A stretch of 64,000 bases of DNA, taken from assembly GCA_030159075.1 (NCBI GenBank), contig BROG01000298.1:768001-832000 (forward strand). Reading direction: 5' to 3'. The stretch is from Atrina japonica. Its lineage: Eukaryota > Mollusca > Bivalvia > Pterioida > Pinnidae. Both the position numbers and the translations under genes were made by a program. A model generated the notes under the pieces. The model did no database searches. It was not told the origin of the DNA and saw only the letters and a program-made list of their open reading frames with translations. Of the stretch, positions 41,701 to 54,400 are shown piece after piece (position 1 is the stretch's first letter; each line of letters opens with the position of its first letter).

Positions 41701-44700
41701 AAAACAGTTTCCTTGCCCGGTCTTTTAATTTTTACTGTTGGCCCTCCCGTGATTGCCAAGATGGCATTTTGAAATTTCCACAATTTTGATACAAATGCAA
41801 TGATTGGTTAATGTTTCAAGTGCTGGAGCAAACTCAAACATAATTTTTATGTCTGCCAGCCGATCAAACCATTTCGCTTGTTTTGATGAGGAACAGGTGA
41901 AAACAATTTTAAACTACAGTGACAGTAAAACACAGCAAATGTTATAAAAGTTGATGTGAAGATTCTTGGAGATTAATTAGCAAATAGTGGTACATCTCTA
42001 GATGATTTTGTAGTGTAGATCGACGAATGTTTGAACAATTTATTAAGGAAAATGTTACACTGAACTGAAAAAACGTAATTATTTAAGCATGTTGCATATA
42101 ACACAACAAGTATGAACTGTGTCTGAGGGCAACAGCAATTTTGTTGGCATCTTCGCTCCTGACTATTAGTCAAGACCTTAGGTACCAACAAAATTGCTGT
42201 TGCTGTCAGACCCAGTCAATAATTGTATAATATTTACATGGTTCATACAAGGATAGAGGAAACAAATTTATGGACTTTTCAAGGCCAACATATCAGTTTT
42301 TTTTAAAAAGGACTATCACATACTACATTTTTGTACATGCAAAAGCAAACATTTTTTTTTTCAATATTATAATTTACTTATATAAAATTAGAAGTACATG
42401 TTATATTGCATTTTATCATTCCTTTTCAGACATCAGATCACTCAACAATTCATCAAAATGTTGATCTTGAGTCATATTCTTTTTCTTGTTAAAATTTATT
42501 TCTGCATCAATTTTTACTTTAATATCAGTCCTAAACAGTGATGTGAATTATGAATCCAAAGATCTTTTTTACAAAAATTTAAGGTACAATAGAGAAAATA
42601 AGCACATTGTACTTTTCATGACCCTTACTCAAATTAAGGGACTTTTAAGGACAAAGATGTTTTTCAAGGACTTTTAAAGGTCTGTACAAACCATGCTTTA
42701 TCAAAATAATTTTGATAAAAACATTTATCAAGATGATGTTACAAAAAGATCTTTGGTCTCTTGGTGGTAATGTGTATAAACCCCTTTACAAGTATCCAAC
42801 ACTTACGACAAGTAACATTCCGTTACTTTCCACTTTGTAGACTCTGGATAACGTCTCGTATCTACGAACATTGCCCATATTAGTGATAACCAGGTATGTT
42901 GTACTGTCAATGTCGAATGAAGTTGCAGAAGTAGCTACATCTGTTTCTATAGTCTAGAATGATAAAAAAAATTAAAATAATCTATCAAACAAACTCATAC
43001 TTGTTCATACAGGATATGTATTAATTTTTTCAATATGAGATCTCATTAACTATGTCAATTTCAAGCAACAAAGCAAATAACTGTATATCAAGGAATTTTC
43101 CCTCCCGTTTGATCTTAGCCATTTTTGTCCTAAGAGGGCGAATCTAAAATGACAGCTAAATACTCAAGCTAATTAATTAAAGCACAGATATACTTGTCAT
43201 CCATGACACTATGGTGATATAGGGCCAATTTAAGACAGGTGAATGTCTTTTCTGTTTTTAAAAGGGCAAACATGTCAACGTATACAGTATTAAAATTTGA
43301 GAAAAGAAAGGGAATCGTTTAACAGAAACTAAAGTATGGCAAAGCAGGCAACCAAGACCAAAAGCAATATGCATTCGGTCTGGCATCAAAATCCTAAAAA
43401 ATGACACAAGTCTAAATTTTTTACTCAACTTGGGCTAAAAATCCTGAAATTTGATTGGCTACTGAATCCAAGCTGGAAATATTCTGAGATTTAAGTGAAT
43501 TCTTCAACTTTTATGGTGTCAAGCCCCAATCACTGATCTCAAGAGGGGGGGAGGCATAAATAAATAAATAATCTGTGCCTTAACTCATTATCCCTTGAGA
43601 AAAAAATGAACCATTCTATAAATCAATGACCTAGGCAGGTCAAAATGTGTCTTTAGGGGTAAAAGAGTTTATTACAATATTTTGTTTCCAAAGTTATCAC
43701 TTAAATCAAATCAACTTACCTGTACAGGTAGAAGCTGTCCCTGCCACTTAAACAGAGTGGTGTAGTACAGCCTATCAACTGTGATAGCATTGGTGGTTCC
43801 ATTGCTCCCAACACCAGTGGTAAGCTCTCCCACACGAAACGAGGTCAACATGACGATATACAATGTATTGTTCATGACATAACTATGCCAGCCAGTCACC
43901 TGACTGGTAGATATGTACTCTATTGGGGTCAAGGTCACTTCAGTTGGGTCAGAGTTTATAACAGCTGTGTCTGGCTGAGTTGCCAAGTCAACTGACACTG
44001 TGCCATCTAATCCCTGAGTTCTCTTGATGTCAAAGTAAATCAGGCCGATATTTTCATCTACTGAAATGGTTCTGTTTCTGTTTAAAAAAATAGAAATTTT
44101 GAATTTTAAAAAATCAAGGTGTATCATCAGCACTTTAGAGACTGTTAAAAATGATGTGATAAGTTAGGCAGGTGCTTTATCAAAGTTTCTTTAAAAGTAT
44201 ATCCATATTTCTTGAGATAAAAACAAGATGTGTTTGTGAAATGTAAATGCCCCGGTCCCAAAAATGTTTTGCATGACCCCACCCCAGGGGCATGTGATGT
44301 CAGTGAAGTGTGAGCAACCCTTAGATGAACTTATAGCCCAAGTTTGGTTATTGTATCACAATCCAAACTTGACATATTACACTTTATATGTAAGTGGGAC
44401 AGAATTACGGACAGACACACAAATAGAAGGATGATCCAAACACTATATGCCCCTGGCGGACCTATCAGGCCAGGGGCATAAAAATCATTTCAGAGGTGAG
44501 GCAGTCTAATAACCTTTGAGGCGGCAATATTCAAGCAATATCAATGTTTGTAAAGATATTATGTTTCATTCAATGATTCATGTACTTGGAATTTTCATAG
44601 CAATATTAAGAAATATTTGGAAAAAGCATGAACTCATCAATCCCTGAAAAACAATGGACTCTTCTGTAAATCAAAGATTTAGGCCAGTCCAAATGTGTCT

Positions 44701-47700
44701 TTAAGGGTGTATGATTTAAGTGACTTTCTGTGCCGTTCATATGTAAAATCATGTAAAACATTCATTAATATTTAGGTACTATACATTTGACCTTTGACCC
44801 AATGATCCCCAAACAGCCTATCCCCATACAAATATCATTTACAGTCAAACTTGTCTATAAAGGTCACTCAAGGGACAGGTAAAAAGTAGACATTATAGAC
44901 AGGTAGCCTTTATAAAGAGGTTTGTTCATTACAGGATAGTTAACACAGGATATACATGTATTTGATTGGCATTCATAGGCAGGTGCCCTCTATCCAGAGG
45001 TGGCCTTAAATGCAGGTTTGGATCAGATTGATGAACAGATATAATGTTTGTTTAAATGTAAGATGTTAAAAACTTACTGCGAATATCTAACATACAACTG
45101 GAATAGTCCATTTGGTGCATCATTTGGTCTAATGATGACTGTATTTTCTGAAATCTGTCCAAGTGTCGCTTTGTTACTTGGTTGGAATAAACGGACAATA
45201 AATTGCTCCTCTTTTTCAGGGAGACCATCATCCAATGCTGTAAGTTCTAGGACAACAGAATCCTGCAAAGTAAAGAAATATCACAGTGGGTAATAATGAA
45301 CATGTGTTATTTTGAAATTCCCAATATACAACTCAGAGCTTGTGTAGGAATTCTTTTTTCTGATTTACAGAACCTGTCATCCTACAGGTATGGAGTATAT
45401 ATAAATCATTGAAATCGTAATAAGCAAAGCATACTATTCATGAAATATGATTTATGACTGTCTCTATATACTTATCTGATAAACAACAACCAAATATGAT
45501 TTATGACTGTCTGTATATACCTGATAAACAATGACCAAATATGATTTATGACTGTCTGTATATACCTATCTGATAAACAACAACCAAATATGATTTATGA
45601 CTGTCTCTATATACCTATCTGATAAACAACAACCAAATATGATTTATGACTGTCTCTATATACCTATCTGATAAACAACAACCAAATATGATTTATGACT
45701 GTCTCTATATACCTATCTGATAAACAAGGACCAAATATGATTTATGACTGTCTCTATATACCTATCTGATAAACAAGGACCCAAATATGATTTATGACTG
45801 TCTCTATCTGATAAACAACAACCAAATATATACTTATCTGATAAACAAGGACCAAATATGATTTATGACTGTCTCTATATACCTATCTGATAAACAACAA
45901 CCAAATATGATTTATGACTGTCTCTATATACCTATCTGATAAACAACAACCAAATATGATTTATGACTGTCTCTATATACCTATCTGATAACAAGGACCA
46001 AATATGATTTATGACTGTCTCTATATACCTATCTGATAAACAACAACCAAATATGATTTATGACTGTCTCTATATACTTATCTGATAAACAAGGACCAAA
46101 TATGATTTATGACTGTCTCTATATACCTATCTGATAAACAAGGACCAAATATGATTTATGACTGTCTCTATATACCTATCTGATAAACAACAACCAAATA
46201 TGACTTATGACTGTCTCTATATACTTATCTGATAAACAAGGACCAAATATGATTTATGACTGTCTCTATATACTTATCTGATAAACAAGGACCAAATATG
46301 ATTTATGACTGTCTCTATATACCTATCTGATAAACAAGGACCAAATTAGATTGTATAGTTGGTGATCAGTTTTTTATGTAAACAGAAGATTATCTTTTGT
46401 ATCATCGTATAACATCCTAAATTTACAACTTTTTGTAATCCGCTATCCAGTGTTTATAAAGACAAACACAAATGTCAAGGTCATAAATATGGCTGTCTAC
46501 CTGGAGATCCTGAAATGTTACATAACCCTGCATTGGAGTCAGGTCATTGGAGTTCTCAGCTTTGTCTGGAACTACCTGATAAGCAACATTTACAACTCCA
46601 TACACTCCGGGTCCTCTCTTAATCCTAAGCCTGGCAATGTTGGATCCTGGACTTCCATCCAAAGGTGTTTCTTCTATGTACACAAGTTCATCACTGTTAA
46701 AACTAACGACACCACTGGCACCATCGTTGGCAAGGATAGTGATGTTTGCTGCAGAAATATGAAATATCGATAAATAAATGTGTAACACAGATAATACACA
46801 GGCACATATAGGACATCATCAAATCTAGGAGTAGGTTAGGATATAATTTCCAATTAAGTCTTACATTTTTAGCCAATCAAATCTGTAAGTGTTTAAATAA
46901 TTATACAAAAACAAAGTAACCTTGAAAACAAAATATAACTGGTGACAGAAATTTAAACCCTGGCTTGTACCTAGACTAATTTTGTGTGTATGTTTGCTAG
47001 TTGACTTTGGGGAGGTCTGACAGTGCTTTATCTCAGGTACACTGTAACTACTGCATTTCTTTCTTTTTGTTGCTTTTTTTTTATTTTTTTTTTTTATATG
47101 GTATTCTTGTACAGGGAACCTGTCTTGAGAGACCACTCTCATAAATGACCACCTATCTTTTGTGACCACATTCTGAAAACCACTTGAGTAGTTATATCAA
47201 ATAAGACTGCATAAAGCCTCTTTTGATAGAGCACCTGTCTTGTAAGACCACATTTCAGTGGCTGCTCGGGTGGTCTCTCAAGACAGATTGTACTGTATGT
47301 ATACACCCCAGACAAAATAGATAGACTGTCATAAGCATTTTTTTCAGGAATATTAATACTCAGATAATATATTAAGACTCAGCATACTTTACAGAAATAT
47401 GAGGTTATCATAATATTATTGATGTGGATAACCTCATTGCACCCATGTCTTGTTGATGCAGTTAGTTACTAGTTATGGAAATAAACAACTAAACAATGTA
47501 CCTCTACTTGGTTCTCCTAGTTCAAGGCCATCTCGAGGATTTGACAGAATAATTTGGAATGTTTCATTTGGCTCTGGGAGGTCATCATCCAGAATTTCTA
47601 GAATAATCAATTTGTTTCTTTCTCCCTTCATAAAGAAGAGTTCCTGTAAACCAAACAAGATCATTGTTATAATAAGAAATGTTTTAATTCAGAAAAACAG

Positions 47701-49830
47701 AACCTAATACTGTAATTAGAAATGTTTTAATTCAGATAAACAGAACCTAATACTGTAATTAGAAATGTTTTAATTCAGATAAACAGAACCTAATACTGTA
47801 ATCAGAAGTGTTTTAATTCAGAAAAACAGAACCTAATACTGTAATCAGAAGTGTTTTAATTCAGATAAACAGAACCTAATACTGTAATCAGAAATGTTTT
47901 AATTCAGATAAACAGAACCTAATACTGTAATCAGAAATGTTTTTATTCAGAAAAACAGAACCTAATACTGTATGTTTATTTAAATTAGCGCACTCATATT
48001 TTAGCGCTCTCGAGGTTATGCACTTTTTAGCACAATCTTGAATCCGCGCAATTAATTTCATTAGCTTTGTCATGTATACAGATTGACAGGTTTGAGAAGT
48101 TTTAGTGTTGCCCTTAGATTAGTGCAAAGACTTGAGCCCGAAAGGCAATAATATTAGAATACCGCCAAAATAGGTACACATTCAGTAATGCATTATACAA
48201 TTTATAACCAGTGACAAAAATATGCAAATTAACCTAAAATTAAGATGCTTGAGCATTTGTATGAAATAAATAATATAATACTCTTATTGAATATGTACAT
48301 ATATATCAACATTCAGTCAGATATCACACAAGTTACATCAACTATCAGTCAGATATCACACAAGTTACATCAACTATCAGTCAGATATCACACAAGTTAC
48401 ATCAACATTCAGTCAGATATCACACAAGTTACATCAACATTCAGTCAGATATCACACAAGTTACATCAACATTCAGTCAGATATCACACAAGTTACATCA
48501 ACTATCAGTCAGATATCACACAAGTTACATCAACATTCAGTCAGATATCACACAAGTTACATCAACATTCAGTCAGATATCACACAAGTTACATCAACAT
48601 TCAGTCAGATATCACACAAGTTACATCAACATTCAGTCAGATATCACACAAGTTACATCAACATTCAGTCAGATATCACAAAAGTTACATCAACATTTAG
48701 TCAGATATTACACAAGTTACATCAACATTCAGTCAGATATCACACAAGTTACATTAACATTCAGTCAGATATCACACTACAGGTGAATCTCGATACCTTG
48801 AAGTTCACGAGACCACCGAAAAACTTTCAGGTTTCAAGAGTTCGAGGTTTTGAGAGTTCTGGAAATCGACATTCCGACCGATGTAGGTTCTTAATAGTGT
48901 ACAAAATAATGGAATTTGTTTTTGCAATTCACATGAATTTTGTCATAAACAATCCCCGTACCCAGTTTCAAACATATACAATATGTAAATACATTATCTT
49001 TATTATATACCCAGTTCGGATACAAACTGTGGTCAATATACTGTGACACCCTTTACTGTATTGTACTAGAAATTGTAGTCTATGACGCGTCTTTATACAG
49101 TTATTAGGTTTTCATTGATCTTAATTAATTAACAATCCTGTCAATCACTACTCCATTAGGTCAGAGCCTACTTGTCACCCGGTTAACAAAACACCTTTTG
49201 TTTAATCTTCAAGGTAAGGATATTGGTGTCATTTTGGCTTATGGCATTGGCTTTCATGAATTCACTGATAATTACTCAGGCTTTGAGGTTTCAAGAGTCA
49301 AATATAAAGGAATATGCAAATCAGGCCTTCGAATCGACTTTCAAAAACTTCAAGGTTTCGACATTCGAGAAATCAGGAGTTAATTTACTTAATTTATGAA
49401 GGAAAAAAATTGGGACCTGTATGAACCTTCGAGGTTTTGACGTTCGAGCGATTGAGAGTCACCTGTAGTTATATCAAAATTCAGTTAGATATCACACAAA
49501 TAATATCAACAATCAATTAGATATCACACAAGTTATATCACCATTCAGTTAGATTTCACACAAGTAACAAACAGATGGATTACAGTTCAAATTCCAGCTT
49601 GGGTCAGACATTAGACCATCACAGACAGTGATTTTTCTCTTCTCTGAATAGTGGACACTCTGTTTAAGAGGTATCAATGCACAGGTATAAATGCTATAGT
49701 ACAGGAATGCTCTGTTAATGAAGAGATAGACAGACAGACAGACAGACAGACACAAACAAACAGAAAGTCAGAGAGAGAGAGAGACAGACACAGAGAGAGA
49801 GACACACAGAGAGAGAGACACACAGAGAGA

Positions 49831-49904
<74 letters not shown>

Positions 49905-51347
49905 AGTTCACAGGCATAAGGTATGACAAAAAAATTAATTGTGCAAGCATCAACATTTAGTATTGAAAATAAAGTACAAACAGAAAGTGTCAAGCTAAAG
50001 CATACTGATCATACCTTACAGGTCAACCCTTCACCTCCGATAACTATAATAAATGTGAAAAGTGTTCATACAGGATAAATACATGAAAAGTGAAATTCTA
50101 ACCAAATTAAAAATAATATCATAAACCCAGAAATCGAAAACTGTGTTTGTTTGTAGTGATAAAGATATTTACTACAACATGCAAGAAGAAAAGTAACCCA
50201 ACACCGATCTTGTACCATTACTTGTGAAATGAAACACATCAGCTGAATGAAAAAACTGTAAGCTATGGAAACCCGTAGAAACCATATTTATAATATCTTT
50301 ATCTAATATATTTTATATATATGTATATAAAATATATATATATATTATATATATTTTTTATTGGTCAGATATTGTAAAGTGGTAACTGAAAAAGTGGTAA
50401 ACTATGGAAACTTGTAGATGCCATATTAATAATATATTTATTTAAAGAGCACTAGATATATATATATTTTTTATTGGGCAGATATTGTAAAGTGGGGAGT
50501 GAAAGAGTGGTAAGCTATGGAAACCTGTAGATGCCATATTAATAATATATTTATCTAAAAACCACTAGATATATATCTTTTTTATTGGGCAGGTATTGTA
50601 AAGTGGTAAGTGAAAGAGGGTAAGCTATGGAAACCTGTAGATGCCAGTTAGAAAAATATTCATCTTATGACTGTTAAATAGTCATCTATTTTATCTAGTG
50701 ACTGCCACACTATCAAATGGTGGCTATCACAAAATATGTGATGGATGCTGATATTTAATTGTTTGCTCACACATCTTGTGACTCCCAATTACTCATTTAT
50801 TGTCAGTTACATGTGAGGAGACTGTGACAGATCTTTGTACTTCAGATGTATTTCTGCTTTGACCTAAGCCATTAAGAAATCCTCATTGCCATTGCTTACA
50901 GTAATCAGAATACCTAGGTGATAATTAATTGAAGTAATCTATTTGACAAAAACAAATCACACTGAAACAGATGTGGGGACCACTTTGAACAATTCATGTC
51001 AGCTAATGTATTTCAAATAAAACATTGAGTGATGTCAACAGGAGTATCACAGAGTACCACCAAAAGCCCTGGCAAGGACTTAAGGGTAAAATCTCAATAA
51101 AATATTAATTGAATAATTTTTAATATTTTGAAATTTTAAGACATGAATATTAAACGATCAAACATGTGTATACATGGGCATATAGGTGTGTATATGCATG
51201 CGTTTTTGCATGTAGGTGTGTGTGTGCATGTAGCTGCAAGTGGGTAATTAATGTGAATATTAAATGCAAATATTTGCATGCGCATTCATGTGCATGTAGG
51301 TGTATGTGTGTGTGAGTTCACTGGCTTTCAGGTAATTACACATACCA

Positions 51348-51441
<94 letters not shown>

Positions 51442-54400
51442 CACAAATTAAAACATTCATTTTTTTTCTTCATATATTACCTTTGGTTCAATTTTAAAAT
51501 CTGTACCCTGCGTTGTACCATCTACGATGCTCTGGGCATAGTAAAATAGTGACACATTACCGAAAGTTCCATTATCTCGAAAAACAGTCAGAGAAATGTT
51601 CTTTGTTATTTCATCGACAACCACACTACAACAAAAAATAAAAGCATGACTGTATAAAACATATATATGACATAAAACATATGTTGTATAAAAAGCTTGA
51701 ACTTTAGCTTTAAGTTAACCTGAATGTAAGCTATTGTGTCAAATAAAGTTTCATATTAGTTTTAATGAATTTATGTATAACAAATCCCTTCTGGTTAAAT
51801 ATGATTTGTATATCAACTGTATACCAACAGGTTCATGGGGCTTCAAATTCATGTGTATCAAATTTGAAAGAAATTTTATCAAAAGGTAATTTACAAAGGA
51901 ATGAGTATCTTGATGTACAAAAATGTACTTACTCTACTGAGTCTGAAGCAAACTTTGCAACTCCTTTTTCACCATCATTAGCATTGATTATAATCTGAGC
52001 TACTGTTCCTGTGCTCGCTACAAATAGACAGAAGGAATGTAATATATACCTATACACACAGCTGCACACACACACACACACACAGCTGCACACAAACACA
52101 CACAGACACAGACACAGACACACACACACACACAGACACACACACACACACACAGCTGCACACACACACACACCCCTGCACACACAACTGATATGTTTGT
52201 TATGTTACAAATTCAAACAAAATTTAAAAATAAAACTTTTTAGAGTCCAATTTTCAATTGAATCAAATCTCATACCTAATCTTGGTGGCAAACTGCTGGG
52301 GTTTGGTGATCCAACTAAAGCGACACCTGTTAGTGTGACTATGAACACCTCATCGATCTCTGGGGTTGTGTCATCTTTTATCTGAACACTTATTGTGCCA
52401 GCAGCAGAGCTGTCAGGAATATCGACGTAACCTCTAACTGCAATAAAATCGGAATTTGCTGTCGCTGCATACAGTTCATCAGTAGTGGCAGACACAGATC
52501 CCTGGGAAATATCGTAGGATACTCGAACAATTCCTGTAAAATAAAATATCTCAAAATGACAGTCCTGCTTTATATAGATAATAATTGGTGAGCAAAGATA
52601 AGTACATTTCCCCTCACTGATATCATTTCTTCCCTTAAAACTTACCAATGCTTTAATATAATTCATTGCATACCTACTGTATCATAGGTCATATCCTCCA
52701 TTTAACTTATAAATTATTAATAATATTCATCAGATATCATACATTCCCTGGTACTTGTCATTTTCCCATCTAAGGGTCTAACTTAGAACTCCTTTAATCC
52801 CAATTATCACATACATTAACTGATACTGCCATTTTTCCTTTAACTTCTTTAACTTTATATACCATATATGATTCCTATCACTTATTCTTTATTTATTTCA
52901 CTTATTTTTCTATCAATCATATATACAATCTCTCTCTATCAATCAGCAATGAAAAACAAAATAAAATGAAACAAATACAGTTAGTTTTAACATGGTCAGC
53001 ATCACATAAGACTCTAGACTTTAACAAATAGCCAAAACACAAAACACGGCTTCATCTTTACTATAATTAGCAAATTACCAATGGCTCCAAACTTTCTGTC
53101 GATCTGTAGGTCTACCACAACATTTTTCTCCAAAGTCCGAACATTCAGCGATGCGTCTGAGAATTGTATAACACCATGTGGGTCATTGCTTCCCTGTATA
53201 GTAATAGTGGCTCTCTCAAACATAGGGTCTACCTTAGCGGCTCCAGTGGGTCCAACACCTTATTTAAAAGTAAAATAGAAATACAAGTGGGGCCTAGTTG
53301 GAGACATACAAATTATAGATCAAATAAAGTTAACAAAACTTCTGTAAAATCCCTTAGACTCAGCTGAGCATTACAGAAAATGATTTGTTACACTATGTTC
53401 TGTGAGCTGTCCTTGATCACGTATGCCATAACTGTTCCAGAGTATTTAATAAGTCTGAAAATTTATAGTCATATGTAGATTTTAATGCAACAATCATGTC
53501 ATTTGCAGGATCTAATCATGTCCAACATAATGCAGAAAAATTCTAAAAATAAGTTTTCTAAATTCATTGATATTTACTCATATTTAAAGTTGGGGACAAT
53601 TACTAATAATAGATGAACATCAAATAAATCAGACATGATTTGGGGTTATAAGAAAAATGAAGGAAAGCATGGGTTGCAAAACCTTATCGCCGGGGGTCTC
53701 CTTTATTTTATGGCACACAATTATTAAATTCTATATAGTAAAAAGTTACCTCAAGATTTTTTAAAATATGCAAAGAAACAATTGGAAAAGATTTTGAAAG
53801 ACCTCGTTTTAGAGTTTCCACGATTGAAGAACCTTTACTGTAACTGATCTCAGACAGTTATTTTTAATGCTTTTTTTAGGCTCAACAAAGAGTGAATTGG
53901 ACAAAATGTATGTATAAGTTATAGCAAGTGAGCCATTTTATTTTAATATGATTATATCTATATGTTTTCTTTGATTTAAAAGGTTAATGATCTTTTTTTT
54001 CTCATGTTGTCATGACATTACTTCCCCAACCACATGAAAATGAAAGTTGGAAAATACAGATAAATCAATATAACAATCTATTATAAATAAATGGATGGGA
54101 ATTTCTGGCGTCCCTTCAAAATGTATAAGCAGACAATAGGTAGGAAGTTATTCCGAAAAATCTCATTAGTTATACATATTTAGGAATCGTCTGGGAACTG
54201 TTATCATCCGGGAACTGTTACAGTAGCAGTACGGGCCAATTTTAAGCTATAAAAATAGATTTTTCAATGGCAGGTATCAGATAAATTTGGCACCAACTTA
54301 TTTTGACACATGTAAGCAAGTTAATTTACTTGTACAAGTGCCAAAGTTATTTGTACAAGTACCAAAATTATTTGGTGCCTAAAAAATCCATTTTTCACTA

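Noticed and set aside
48245..48700. 151-codon plus-strand open frame of QVTST/QISHK-type repeats
   Set aside because: It lies wholly in the 32-bp minisatellite; three units make 96 bp, so the stop-free frame is a by-product.
49651..49993. Arg/Glu-rich and Ser/Leu-rich frames on both strands
   Set aside because: They come from the (GACA)n/(GA)n microsatellite.
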